Assembly: GCA_963170755.1 (NCBI GenBank)
Contig: OY720685.1
Span: 5,339,062-5,403,061, forward strand
Source of the DNA: Amphimallon solstitiale
Lineage: Eukaryota > Arthropoda > Insecta > Coleoptera > Scarabaeidae
Length of the DNA stretch: 64,000 bases
Direction: 5' to 3'
Positions within the stretch are counted from its first letter, which is position 1, and every line of letters starts with the position of its first letter. The position numbers were made by a program, and so were the translations under genes. Under the pieces are notes generated by a model. That model made no database searches. It was not told where the DNA came from and saw nothing but the letters and a program-made list of their open reading frames with translations. Shown piece by piece: positions 1-10,135 of this stretch.

Positions 1-2
1 AA

Positions 3-509
3 ATTAATGGATACAAGATTCACTATAACAAGGCCACTTCTAATCAAAATGATGGAGTATTAATTTATATTAAGGACACAGTTGAAGCAGGAGTTACACA
101 CAACAAACTTCCGATTAGTCAAGTAATAATAACTAGAATTTTAACAAAATTCAACGAGAAAACAATAGGTATGACTGCACTATACAAATCGCCAGAAATC
201 ACAATGTGTGACAACACAAACTTAAGCATTACTAAACTCAAAGACAAATTAAAAAACAAAGACTGGGCGAAAATCATTTGGTGCAGAACCTCAGAAGATG
301 CAACACAGTGTTTCATCCAGGATTTACTGCACACAATGGAAGAATGTGAATACACACGCATTAAAACTTATAAAGGAAAAAACTCTTGGATTACTCTGGC
401 AATCACCAATTCTATAAGAACCAGGGATAAAATGAAAAGAAGGCTACTGGCTAATTATTCAGATCAAACAAGAAGAATGAGTGTGCTCAAAACCACACGG
501 CAGAAGTGA
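3..509 (+). pseudogene. Non-LTR retrotransposon endonuclease-domain fragment
   Basis: An open frame runs from the window edge to a stop at 509. It reads like the C-terminal half of the apurinic-type endonuclease of Jockey/CR1-like non-LTR elements, including a segment DGVLIYIKD and a downstream basic stretch. The N-terminus lies outside the window. The matching reverse transcriptase lies at 3808-5304 on the same strand, and the conserved linker resumes near 1390-1523, so this is one element split by later insertions. The clade is uncertain and it cannot be functional. Confidence 0.65.
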
Positions 510-525
510 AAACTTCATCAAGGCG

Positions 526-1105
526 AGGTAAATAATACGAAATACACGCGTATAATATTCAGTAACGTATTAAATAATACGTATTCGCACATTTATTACA
601 TTTACACATGTACACACGCGTATAATATTCAGTAACGTATTAAATAAAACGTAAACGTCAACCATCCCCGTATCTAAAATTTCACATTCATACGACAATT
701 TTCAAAAAACTCGTCCGCCATTTTGTTTTTTTTTGACATTTTGACTTTAGATTCGTGATCGGTGATCTAAGACACCCCCGTATCTAAAATTTCACATTCA
801 TACGTCAATTTTCAAAAAATTCTTCCGCCATTTTGTCTTTTTTGACATTTTGACTTTGGAATTGTGATCGGCGATCCCCAAAACCCCCGTATCTAAAATT
901 TCACATCCATACGTCAATTTTCAAAAAACTCGTCCGCCATTTTGTTTTTTTTGACATTTTGACTTTGGATTTGTGATCGGCGACCTGAGACACCTCCGTA
1001 TCTAAAATTTCACTTTCATACGTCAATTTTCAATAATACGAAATACACGCGTATAATATTTAGTAACGTATTAAATAAAACATATTCGCACATTTATTAC
1101 ATTTA
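526..1105. repeat. Tandem satellite-like block inside the non-LTR element
   Basis: A unit of about 109 bp beginning CCCCGTATCTAAAATTTC is repeated about 3.3 times (roughly 665-775, 776-884, 885-993 and a partial 994-1030). It is bracketed by copies of another sequence containing ACACGCGTATAATATT (about 532-606, 607-650 and 1031-1105). Each 109-bp unit carries CGCCATTTTGT and TGACATTTTGACTTT. No coding frame is supported. The block interrupts the non-LTR element, so it probably entered as part of a mobile unit that ends near 1390. Confidence 0.75.
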
Positions 1106-1149
1106 CGCGAGCGGCCATTTCGTTTGGTCGGTTCGGACGTATGTGTATG

Positions 1150-1215
1150 TCCCGCGCTTGGTCTGATGGTAACGTGTCGATTTCATACCCGTGCGGCTCG
1201 GGATCGAATCTGTTC
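1150..1215 (+). promoter_or_regulatory. tRNA-like RNA polymerase III promoter (SINE-like head)
   Basis: TGGTCTGATGG at 1159-1169 fits a pol III A box and GGATCGAATCT at 1201-1211 fits a B box. Their spacing is that of a tRNA gene. No complete cloverleaf can be drawn, so this is called a tRNA-derived SINE-like promoter and not a tRNA gene. It sits directly after the satellite block and may be the head of the unit inserted in the non-LTR element. Confidence 0.5.
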
Positions 1216-1525
1216 TGGAACATGCATTTATTTATTCATTTAAATTTCAATTTAATTGAAATTAAATACCTCTACATATATGATATATTTATTTATCTTG
1301 TTCCCTTAGCCGACTTTATCCGAACGAGCGTTACACATATCCGAGGGTTGCAGTCAGTCTTGTTCAGTGCCTACAATCAGCGCAACGCGCCTAAAGAAGT
1401 TTACATTTCAAAAAGTGCCGAATATAAAATATATAGGAACCACCTCAAAAAAAATTATAACAATAGCCAAAAATAATTACTACAAAAGTAAAATAGAAAA
1501 TAATCGGACCAACCTAAGAAATATA

Positions 1526-1955
1526 CAGGCTGTCCCAGATAGTGTACTCACCATTGGGATCTCGTGAACGGTAAGAGATAGAGAGTTGGTTAAATGAGAC
1601 AAAATGTACGTGACACCTGGGTTTATTTTTTTAAGCAAAAAAACTTTTAAAAAAATGAACGATACGTGCGCTATAGGGGAAAAACTAAAAATCGGCAATT
1701 TTAATTTCGTCGTTTAACTTATTTCATGTAAAAGATACCGAAATACTATTTTGACATTATGAAGGTACTTTTTTACGCAGAATTCAAATTTGGTATTGCA
1801 ACCTCTGAAGCTTTTATACGTTTCGAGATTTTTATACAAACTTTCTTATTTTAAATACAAATCGTAGGCGGCTTTGACTGTATCAAAAAGAGCATAATTT
1901 GCTGATTTCAATGATGTATAACACTTTGGGTTTATTTGTAGAAATAACAAAGTTA
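1526..1955 (+). repeat. Left terminal inverted repeat of mariner element 1
   Basis: About 430 bp that match the reverse complement of 3374-3803 with only scattered differences. The match stops at AACAAAGTTA, about 230 bp before the transposase start codon. Confidence 0.9.
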
Positions 1956-2183
1956 TAATGATATTTGTGCAATTTTTGGTATCCTTATGAATGCATAGGC
2001 TATACATCAGAGGCAGCATTGAATTATTAAGACAATAAGTAGTATCTGTCAAATTTATTTACAAGCAAGTTACGTATCCGTTTATTTTTGTGTTATTTAG
2101 TCTGCTATTTTGTTCGTTTATTTAAAAATCACCGCATTTGTTGTTTTGGTTCGTTTTATTACTTGTTTATTGTTGTTCACGTT

Positions 2184-3209
2184 ATGGAGAAATTTAATAA
2201 TGAAGAGAAATATGATATGCTTCAAAGTTACATATTGGCTCACAAAAATTCAAGCAATGCAGCTAATCATTATTTGGAGTTGTACCCAGATCGACGGCAA
2301 CCACACGAAACTTTATTTCGAAGATTAGAAGTAAATCTAAAAACATACGGTGCCTTTAGTAAACCGAAAAGAAATAGAAAAAGATTAGATGAGGAAACCC
2401 AAGTTATTGTATTAAATCAGGTGCGTGAAAATCCAAAAGTTTCCACAAGAGAAATAGAAAACAACACCGGAATCCCTAGAACATCAGCCCATAGAATATT
2501 AAAAAAGCATCGATATCATCCTTACAAAGTCCACATTAGCCAAGGACTCCAACCAGGAGACGCAGAGAGGCGGACTCGTTTCTGTCATTGGTACATTAAT
2601 CAGAATAACAACAATGTTACATTTCTGTTTAATGTGTTGTGGTCAGATGAATCTCGATTTACGAACAATGGGTTATTTAACAGAAATAATATTCATTATT
2701 GGGGGACAGAAAATCCCCATGCTCTACATGAAGCTCGACATCAAGAACGTTTTGTGTTCAATGTGTGGTGCGGTATTATCGGCAGAAGAATAGTTGGACC
2801 TATTATCTTCAATAACAATTTAACGAGTGAACGCTATTTGAACTTACTTCAAGGTGAAATAGAAGATCTTCTAGACGATATTCCGCTTAATCTAACTGCG
2901 AATATGTTTTTCCAACAGGATGGGGCACCAGCACATAATGCTCACATTATTACGAATTACCTAAATAATAGATTTGGTAATCGGTGGATTGGTAATCGAG
3001 GACCCATTTCATGGCCTGCACGTTCCCCAGACTTAACCGCAATGGATTTTTTCCTTTGGGGTTACATAAAAAATAAGGTGTATAAAACACAATTTAATAA
3101 TGTGGAGGAACTGCAAGCTTGTGTTTTAAGAGAGTTTCATCGGATAAATGGACGTATTTTAGAAAAAGTGATTAATTCCACACTAAGAAGAGCAGTTATG
3201 TATCAATAA
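2184..3209 (+). CDS. Mariner-like transposase, DD41D type
   Basis: DDE/D transposase that would bind the terminal repeats and cut and paste the element. From the ATG at 2184 the protein has 341 residues; an in-frame ATG exists upstream at 2088, but the family start fits 2184. A helix-turn-helix region covers about residues 1-110. Catalytic aspartates are visible in WSDESRF (about D155), FQQDGAPAHN (D246) and AMDFFLWG (D288). The last two are separated by 41 residues, as in rosa-like DD41D mariners. The family's usual C-terminal NGG-FEHL motif lies just past the stop in another frame, so a one-base shift removes the last dozen or so residues. Otherwise the frame is uninterrupted. Confidence 0.92.
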   Translation: MEKFNNEEKYDMLQSYILAHKNSSNAANHYLELYPDRRQPHETLFRRLEVNLKTYGAFSKPKRNRKRLDEETQVIVLNQVRENPKVSTREIENNTGIPRTSAHRILKKHRYHPYKVHISQGLQPGDAERRTRFCHWYINQNNNNVTFLFNVLWSDESRFTNNGLFNRNNIHYWGTENPHALHEARHQERFVFNVWCGIIGRRIVGPIIFNNNLTSERYLNLLQGEIEDLLDDIPLNLTANMFFQQDGAPAHNAHIITNYLNNRFGNRWIGNRGPISWPARSPDLTAMDFFLWGYIKNKVYKTQFNNVEELQACVLREFHRINGRILEKVINSTLRRAVMYQ

Positions 3210-3373
3210 CAATGGAGGACTTTTTGAGCATTTAATGTAATTTATCTATTTACTAGTAGTAAATAAATTGTTAGGTATGTGAAGTTAGTGTTTTATTTAC
3301 TTTTCAGTCATTTTTGTATTTTGTTTCCAGGAATAGGTAAGTATAAAACAAAAAAATATGCTAATTATTCTTG

Positions 3374-3803
3374 TAACTTTGTTATTTCTTCAAATAAACC
3401 CAAAGTGTTATACATCATTGAAATCAGCAAATTATGCTCTTTTTGATACAGTCAAAGCCGCCTACGATTTGTATTTAAAATAAGAAAGTTTGTATAAAAA
3501 TCTCGAAACGTATAAAAGCTTCAGAGGTTGCAATACCAAATTTGAATTCTGCGTAAAAAAGTACCTTCATAATGTCAAAATAGTATTTCGGTATCTTTTA
3601 CATGAAATAAGTTAAACGACGAAATTAAAATTGCCGATTTTCAGTTTTTCCCCTATAGCGCACGTATCGTTCATTTTTTTAAAAGTTTTTTTATTTAAAA
3701 AAGTAAACCCAGGTGTCACGTACATTTTGTCTCATTTAACCAACTCTCTATCTCTTACCGTTTACGAGATCCCAATGGTGAGCACACTATCTGGGACACC
3801 CTG
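3374..3803 (-). repeat. Right terminal inverted repeat of mariner element 1
   Basis: Inverted partner of 1526-1955. It ends GGGACACCCTG followed by TATA. Confidence 0.9.
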
Positions 3804-3807
3804 TATA

Positions 3808-5304
3808 TAGATTAATAACAGAGCCAAGCAGTGAATATACAAAAAAATCAATATCCAAGATGCAAATCAAACACCCTTTGAAGATGCGCGGAACATGGCA
3901 AAAATACCAATACCCAAACAAATGACTGCAACAACAATGTACAACAATGTACTTAACACCGGCGGATGAAAGCGATATAATAGATAGTATCAATAAACTA
4001 AAACAATTTAGTGCCCCGGATAATGATGGTATCAATACAAAACTGATGAAGGAGATACATCCTTACATCCTAAAACCGTTAAAACACATATTTAATACGA
4101 TATTTACCACAGGTATAGTCCCGAGGCATTTCAAGGCAACAGTGGTTATGCCAATCTATAAGTCTGGAGATACAAAAGATATAAATAATTATCGTCCCAT
4201 AAGTGTAACAAATAGTTTTCCGAAAGTATTTGAGAACTGTATAAAAAACCGACTTGTATCCTTCCTCTATCAAAAGAACCTACTATCTGACCACTAATAC
4301 GGATTCAGAGGAAAAACTCAGTACAGAAAACGCAATCCATGAATTAACACAAACAATTACTAACCACTTAGATCAAGGTAAGAAATGCTTATCGATTTTT
4401 TTGGATCTGGCAAAGGCATTTGGTACGGTCCCACTTGACCTACTATTGAACTGGTTGCAGAAACTTGGCATTATGGGTACTGCACTGAATGTTTTTGAAA
4501 GTTATCTTACCGAAAGATCACAAATTGTTAAAATAATGGACACACTAAGTCAGCCCAGAACAATAAAAATTGGCATACCGCAGGGCACTGTATTGGGACC
4601 CATTCTCTGTATATTATACATTAACACTTTAACTAAAATAAATATACCTCATCACAGCTAAACATCGTCCTAACTTTGAGTCATTAAACATGAGGGGGGG
4701 GGGCACAAGGTAATAAAGGAAACAGACCAGGTGAAATATTTAGGAATACATATATAGATGCAAATCTTAAATGGAAGATACCTGTAATAAAATTAGATGT
4801 CTTGCACATAAATTCATATAATACGTGAAATGTTAAACAGAAAATTATTATTCATGCTCTACAGAAGCCTGGCGGAATTAGTACTAAGATATGGCATAAT
4901 AGCTTGGGGCGGAGCCTATAATGACAGTCTAAAATCCTTAAATTCTGTTGAAAACAATATACAGGAAAGATAGACATTATCCAACAATACAGTTATATTC
5001 CGTAGACACACTTAACAGCAAATCTTTATATATACTGACATCTTGTACTTTTTTTCATAAACATCCTGAAATAAGAGGGCCTATAAATCATAAATACCTT
5101 ACAAGAAACAGGAAAATAGGATGTCTGCAAACAACAACAACAAGTAATACGACATTTTACCAAAGATCCTTTTGTTACTTAGGACCGAAACTATACAACA
5201 AGATTTTACCTGAAATAAAAATTATTAAAAGAATAAAAACATACGTAATGCTCTTAAGAAACTTTATTTTTATTAACTTAGAGGCGTTAACGGAGATGTT
5301 TTAA
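3808..5304 (+). pseudogene. Non-LTR retrotransposon reverse transcriptase, decayed
   Basis: Fragments in changing frames spell a reverse transcriptase. PADESDIIDSINKLK and SAPDNDGINTKLMKEI are followed by VVMPIYKSGD and NNYRPISV (3947-4297). After a stop, a second frame carries FLDLAKAFGTVP and GIPQGTVLGPILCILYIN (4313-4661). The catalytic A-D-D motif expected next is missing around 4660-4680, where a small deletion appears to have removed it. The C-terminal region with HKYLTRNRK and YLGPKLYNKILPE follows at 4948-5304. This is the 3' part of the element whose endonuclease is at 3-509. It is not functional. Confidence 0.85.
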
Positions 5305-5411
5305 GGACATACTGTTGCTTGGAAAAGTATCACATCTGGTGATAACAAACATTTCAATGTCAATTCCTCATGTACCTGAGACACAAGTTACTTCTTAATG
5401 AAACAGTTATA
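5305..5411. other. Unassigned stretch between two mobile elements
   Basis: About 107 bases with no open frame or recognised repeat, probably the 3' tail of the non-LTR element or its old flank. Confidence 0.4.
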
Positions 5412-7604
5412 CAGAGAGATCGTAAATGCTTGACCGTGCCGCTTCATCGATATATCAACTTTAGCACGAGTTTGCCACACGTTCATTGTTGTAGTACGAA
5501 TATCTAGTTTGTATCTAACTTCGCTAAAGTGGCTGTCACACCAATATTCTGTCATTTTATACATATTTGTCAGTAATGTAAGCCAGGGGGGGAAATGTTA
5601 AATTGAGATTGCGTAGACATCGTTTTACTTCTGCCTGCAGTTGGTAGGTGGCGCATGTGTTGACGAAATTTTAGGATCACATGTGATACTTCAGGGCTTA
5701 GCTGCTAGTAGGCTGTTGACTGTGTTTGGTAACTATGGCAACTACATGTGGTATAGTTTTCAAATATTTTTGTTGACAGTTTTTAATTAATATTTATATA
5801 ATATGCTAATTATTAATCAGAGTTATAAAATAATAACTTATTTCTTAAAATTGTATGTGCGTAAGTATTTATTCTCCATAATTCGAGTAATTTATTTATT
5901 TATTCGCACTTTTTTCTAGACTTCCTAGTAATTATGCCGACAAGAAAATGTTATGTGTAAAATTGTGACCAAAATGTAAAAGTTCCCCGCATCCAAAATC
6001 AATTCGTTTTCATGAGTGGTAGGAAGCTACATGAGATCCTAATTTATTCAATGTCATAAGAGAAGATCGACGATTTCCATTTAAGGAATAAATAAGTTCA
6101 AATGTAAGAATAATTTAGAATGCTTTCTCCTTAATATTTTGAAATAGAAATAAATTTTCATATAAAAATAAAGCGTTACTAAAAAGATATGTTTCTAATT
6201 TATTACTAAGTTATTATAGCAATAAGTGTAGTTTATTTTTCTTTAAAATACATCTACTATTTTACTTCCGAACATTTAAAGTGAAGAATAAAAACTACTA
6301 AGGTAAATACAAAATGGAATAGAAATATATAATATTTAAATTTCCCGGTTCATCGGTTTGATCCATTTTAGTACTGCCTGCAGTTGGCAGGCGGCGCTAA
6401 ACATTGTCTAAACTTTTTACTATTAAGTTATACTATCTTCTAGTATAGTGATCTGTGATGTAAGCTTGTTGTCGTTTCTTTTTCCCTTGGTTTACTGCGT
6501 TTAATTGAATATTAGAAATTGTCTTTCTCAAGCCAATAAAAGGTACATTTCGTTGCCACTGTAAGTTATTTCTTTTTGTGTTTATACGAGTATCATTATC
6601 ATTTTTGTTTAATTTTAAAGTTGCGTTGAAATCACAATGCCATTTACGAAAGAACAAGATAAGTTTATTGTGGAGGCTTATTTTCGTAGCGGAGAACTGT
6701 TACCGAATGCAGAGTGGAAATTATGTACTGATTCATGTAGACAACAGTTTCACACTCGATTCCCTGAAATGGAATTCCAACATGATATTTTTGCAAGATA
6801 TGTCAACCATCTTATTAGCCGTTTTCGAGAAACTGGCAGTATATCTATGAAACACTCTTCTGGTAGACCTACTTTACTAACAAGAGAGGTGCTAGAAGAT
6901 ATTGAATAAAGCTAACAAATCATTAAGGCACCTATCAGCGCAGACAGGTAAAATATTACTTTGTTTGATATACAGAAAATTTATTAATTCTGATTTTATG
7001 TTCATATAGGACTATCTTATGGAAAATGCCATAAAGCCACTAAAAAACTACACTTACATTCATATAAAGTATCTGTTGTACAGTAATTGTTTCCAACAGA
7101 CTTTGAGAAACGCATACAATTTTGTACTTGGTTTAATAATAATCTTGCGGATGATAATTTGTTGGACATCACATTTTTGTCAGACGAGGCCTGATTTCAT
7201 CTAAGTGGATACGTCAATTCCCAAAATTATCGACACTGGTCATCCGTAAACCCACATGTTTTTATTGAAACTGACATGCATCCTATTAAAATAGGTGTTC
7301 GGTGTACAATATCACGAAGAAGAAGAATAGAGCAATTTTATGTTATAATATTTCTAAATATGTGATGCGTAAATATGCAATATCGATCTTTGTATTAAAT
7401 TATATTTAATAAAGATATTTTCAATTATTTAATGTATTTCTTGAGTTATTAAAACGAGTAAATTTAACAAAAATTCTTAAAAATAGTTCATACGTAAAAT
7501 AATAGATGTCGCACGAACAAAATACATACAATACAGAATATGATATGTGCGGCAATTACACCAAGACTATGAAGCGGCACGGTCAAGCATTTACGATCTC
7601 TCTG
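5412..7604 (+). mobile_element. Decayed mariner-like element with perfect 36-bp TIRs
   Basis: Thirty-six bases starting CAGAGAGATCGTAAATGC (5412-5447) are repeated perfectly in inverted orientation at 7569-7604. TA flanks each end (5410-5411 and 7605-7606). The interior holds a broken transposase at 6637-7322 and about 1.2 kb of non-coding sequence before it. That part carries a possible THAP-like relic (near 5935-6090) and two direct copies of TGCCTGCAGTTGG (about 5630 and 6374), so a further nested insertion is likely. Perfect TIRs around a ruined transposase suggest mobilisation in trans. Confidence 0.9.
6637..7322 (+). pseudogene. Broken mariner/IS630-type transposase
   Basis: The N-terminal 90 residues (6637-6909) form the helix-turn-helix part, with MPFTKEQDKFIVEAYF at the start and a GRPTLLTREVLEDIE linker before the stop. 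Further downstream, another frame gives TDFEKRIQFC and then the first catalytic block FLSDEA, stop, FHLSGYVNSQNYRHW, in which the usual tryptophan codon TGG has become TGA. The second and third acidic blocks are missing. The gene cannot work. Confidence 0.85.
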
Positions 7605-7858
7605 TAGTTAGTTCTAGTAACGTACACTTTCGTACGCGAAATATGTATTCATATTAAGTTACTACATTTCTTAGAATTTATAATTTAATTGCACATACAG
7701 GTGGCCAACACCGAGGTGCACATGTAATTTTCTTTAAATAAATAAATAAATAAAATAAATTTAAACTACGTAAGTTCTTATACGTTTCAGCGAGCAAATA
7801 TTACCCCTTTGGTAAGAAAACGTCATTGTTGTTATAATTATATAAAAAGCAAAAATAC
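7605..7858. other. Intergenic or intronic AT-rich stretch
   Basis: No gene seen. It lies downstream of the last identified exon of gene A, where an intron leading to a zinc-finger array exon would be expected. It holds only short AAAT-rich simple sequence. Confidence 0.5.
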
Positions 7859-7949
7859 CTGGAATTCCTGTCGCAGCAGAAGGCTATATGGTGCTCGAAA
7901 TATTCCTTAGAGTCCACGTGGATTTTGCAAAATGGGCACTGCGTTAGTT
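7859..7949 (-). CDS. Gene A exon 3: C2HC finger of a PRDM9-like gene
   Basis: A 91-nt exon bounded by ATTTCAG at the acceptor and GTATTT at the donor. It completes the codon left open by exon 2 (phase 1) and leaves two bases over. Its product, starting LTQCPFCKIHVDSKEY, is one C-x2-C...H-x3-C finger. Gene B has an exon of identical length and phases at 59573-59663 with about 70 percent nucleotide identity by eye. There it is followed by the zinc-finger array exon, which for gene A would have to lie beyond position 1 or be lost to the transposons at 1-7604. Confidence 0.82.
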
Positions 7950-8054
7950 CTGAAATAACGTGGAAAACACCCATTAAATTACATGCAAACCTGTTGCATT
8001 TGTAGTGAGAATTATGTGTTTGAGTATGACCACGTACAATTATTAATTTATATA

Positions 8055-8560
8055 CGAGATGTTTGGAGCATCGTTTCCCAAATTAAATTGGCCGATAGAA
8101 GGGGCCACTGGCTGTCTCTTAAGGCCCAATAGTTCAATATTAGTCTTACGGGTTTTTTCTTTTCGACTTTTTCATTTTTATTTTACAAAATCCCAAAATT
8201 CAGCATTTAAACATGAATTTGAAAGAAAATTTATAGGTACAGTCTCTAAATTTAAGTTTAATTTTAAAGTGTACTGTTGTGTGGTTAAACTAAATTCAAA
8301 ATTACTTGGAAATATCATGTAGTTTTCATTTTATTAACTCACAACGTTTTTGGAAGAGATAAAAATAAACTCTAAATTCAACTTTAAATCGCAATAACAA
8401 AAAAAACTAAAAGCGGATCGTGCTCTTCCAAGTCTTTAAAAATTAGAAAGTCGAAAAAAAAACCTATGCGACTAATACTGAGTTATTGGGTCTTAAAAGA
8501 CAGCAGATGATCCCTTCCATCGACCAATTTAATTAGGCAAACGATACACCAAACACCCTG
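8055..8560. mobile_element. Foldback MITE (mariner type) in gene A intron 2
   Basis: Imperfect inverted arms of about 110 bp start CGAGATGTTTGG and end CCAAACACCCTG, each flanked by TA. No transposase is present. Inside the left arm is TTAAATTGGCCGATAGAAGG, repeated inverted with changes near 8500-8540. It is a non-autonomous Tc1/mariner-type element inserted in the intron between exons 2 and 3 of the PRDM9-like gene. Confidence 0.85.
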
Positions 8561-9085
8561 TATTTCTTTCCAATTTGCCATGATAATATCAAACTATGTG
8601 TTTTTACATTATTTTTAGTGCTTTTCTCAGTTGAAAACAGTTTATTCCAGCAAATATTATATTCAGATGCTCTTAAATAAAAGCACTTTGCTTTTGGGAA
8701 TTCGTAGCACAACTTACATATTACATTATTACTCATAGTTATATGACTATATAATTTTAGGTTTTGTAGGGGGGGAGGGGTTACACATTAATTTATGATT
8801 TAAGACCCTCCGTATATGGAATTATAACTGATAAAGAGATACAAGTGTTAAAATTCCTACACTGTCAGGTGTAATAAGCTTTTAGAATATTGGCTAATTG
8901 AATATCAACAGTAAACAATTACTTTCTTGAAATACTCTACAACTCAGTCAATTCTATTCATTTGGACAAGAATCTTCAAAAGAGAATCAACTATTAATAA
9001 AACAATTAAAAAACAATGTCTTTTGCTATAGAAAAATCACAACAGTCAAGTACACACACATCAAAATGAGATATTTATAATTTAC
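8561..9085. other. Remaining part of gene A intron 2
   Basis: Intron sequence with no supported exon. It has a G-run near 8768-8778. A short reverse frame (8533-8736) with a CKLC motif crosses the MITE border and was not accepted as coding. Confidence 0.5.
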
Positions 9086-9688
9086 CTTCAACTGAAAACT
9101 TTCTGGCTGCATTCTCAACGCAAAGTGTTTTATGTTTGACCAAATGCCATTTCGAGCTGAATCCTAGGCAGCAAAACGTGCAGGCAAATACGTCCTTGAT
9201 GTCTTTCTTAATGGAAACAAAATCCAATTTGATTATTTCATTTTGGCTGTTACCGTATTCCTCGCCAAAATACACCAGTAATTCTTCACCGGCTTGTATT
9301 GCACGAGTGCTTTGATAATATATGTTATCTTCACATTGAAACACATGCAGGTTTTGTTCGGAAGTATTCCTGGTTGGATTGACGTACTGCATCCAATTCA
9401 AATACTTCGATTTATTTTTGTCCAAAACAAATTTCTCTCGTCTCATTTCCCAAGGAAATTCTGCTGTGCTGAGTCCAGTGAAAGGACCAAATTTTACACC
9501 TGCAGGAATAATTCTTATAGCATATATTCCAGTTTGTCCAAAGCAATCTTGAATATCTAAAATATCATTTGGTATATCTGCTCGTACCCTGTTACCTGCA
9601 CCATCCATAGCATTCTTGTTTAAAATATGGGTAAGCATTCCACATTTGATGCAATAGTCATCGTAACAAGCTTCACAATGTTCACAAT
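9086..9688 (-). CDS. Gene A exon 2: PR/SET domain plus finger, PRDM9-like
   Basis: A 603-nt exon between CCAACAG and GTAAAT splice sites. The first codon (TAT) is completed with the last base of exon 1. It opens with a cysteine-rich knuckle YCEHCEACYDDYCIKCG, then a PR/SET domain (about residues 25-145 of the exon) with KFGPFTG, NWMQYVN, EQNLHVFQ and GEELLVYFGEEYG, then a finger with CTFCCLGFSS. The order, the NWM-YVN and YG-EYG blocks and the CCLxFSS finger match vertebrate PRDM9, a meiotic H3K4/K36 methyltransferase that places recombination hotspots. Two of the three tyrosines linked to activity in human PRDM9 (Y276, Y357) align with phenylalanine here, while Y341 is kept. Orthology is likely; catalytic activity is doubtful. 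Confidence 0.87.
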
Positions 9689-10135
9689 CTGTTGGCCAAA
9701 TTTAGAGAGAGATTAAGAATCACAGCATTTATTATCGTTTGGTAATCTTTTAAATTAATACTGAATGATGAAAGATATTGTTTGTCTAGCCTAAGATTAC
9801 CATTTTGTCAATTAAGTCTATGAAATAAATATGAAATGATGAAATGCGATCTGCATACACTACAGTAGTTAAAAAAAAATAGAAGATATTTAAACAACCG
9901 TAATTTGTTTTATTAATGTATTCTGTACATTAGGATATTGCAATTAATATTTATTACAGTTATATCATTATATTATTTAGTTTTCACAATTTACAAATAA
10001 ATTCAAATAAATGGTAAAACTTCACCCATCTTTCTCGCTAATTCAGTATGCAGGTTGACTAGAGAGTACCGATTTGATTCATACATATAAATTCAAATTC
10101 AGAGCGGCAAGCATCGGCTGGACAGACATTATATA
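9689..10135. other. Gene A intron 1, proximal part
   Basis: AT-rich intron sequence with a usable branch and pyrimidine region before the exon 2 acceptor. No other feature was recognised. Confidence 0.5.

Larger units (their letters stand above)
1526..3803 (+). mobile_element. Mariner-like element 1 with 430-bp terminal inverted repeats
   Basis: The ends are inverted copies starting CAGGCTGTCCCAGATAG and ending CTATCTGGGACACCCTG. They are flanked on both sides by TA (or TATA), the standard Tc1/mariner target duplication. The inverted repeats extend about 430 bp (1526-1955 and 3374-3803) with few mismatches, which is unusually long. A single transposase frame lies between them. The insertion splits the non-LTR element, whose reading resumes at 3806, so it is younger than its host. 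Confidence 0.95.

Noticed and set aside
1150..1215. A true tRNA gene
   Set aside because: A and B boxes are present, but acceptor, anticodon and T stems do not pair.
8533..8736. Reverse frame with CKLC motif in gene A intron 2
   Set aside because: Its C-terminal end lies in the MITE terminal repeat, and no splice phases fit the neighbouring exons.
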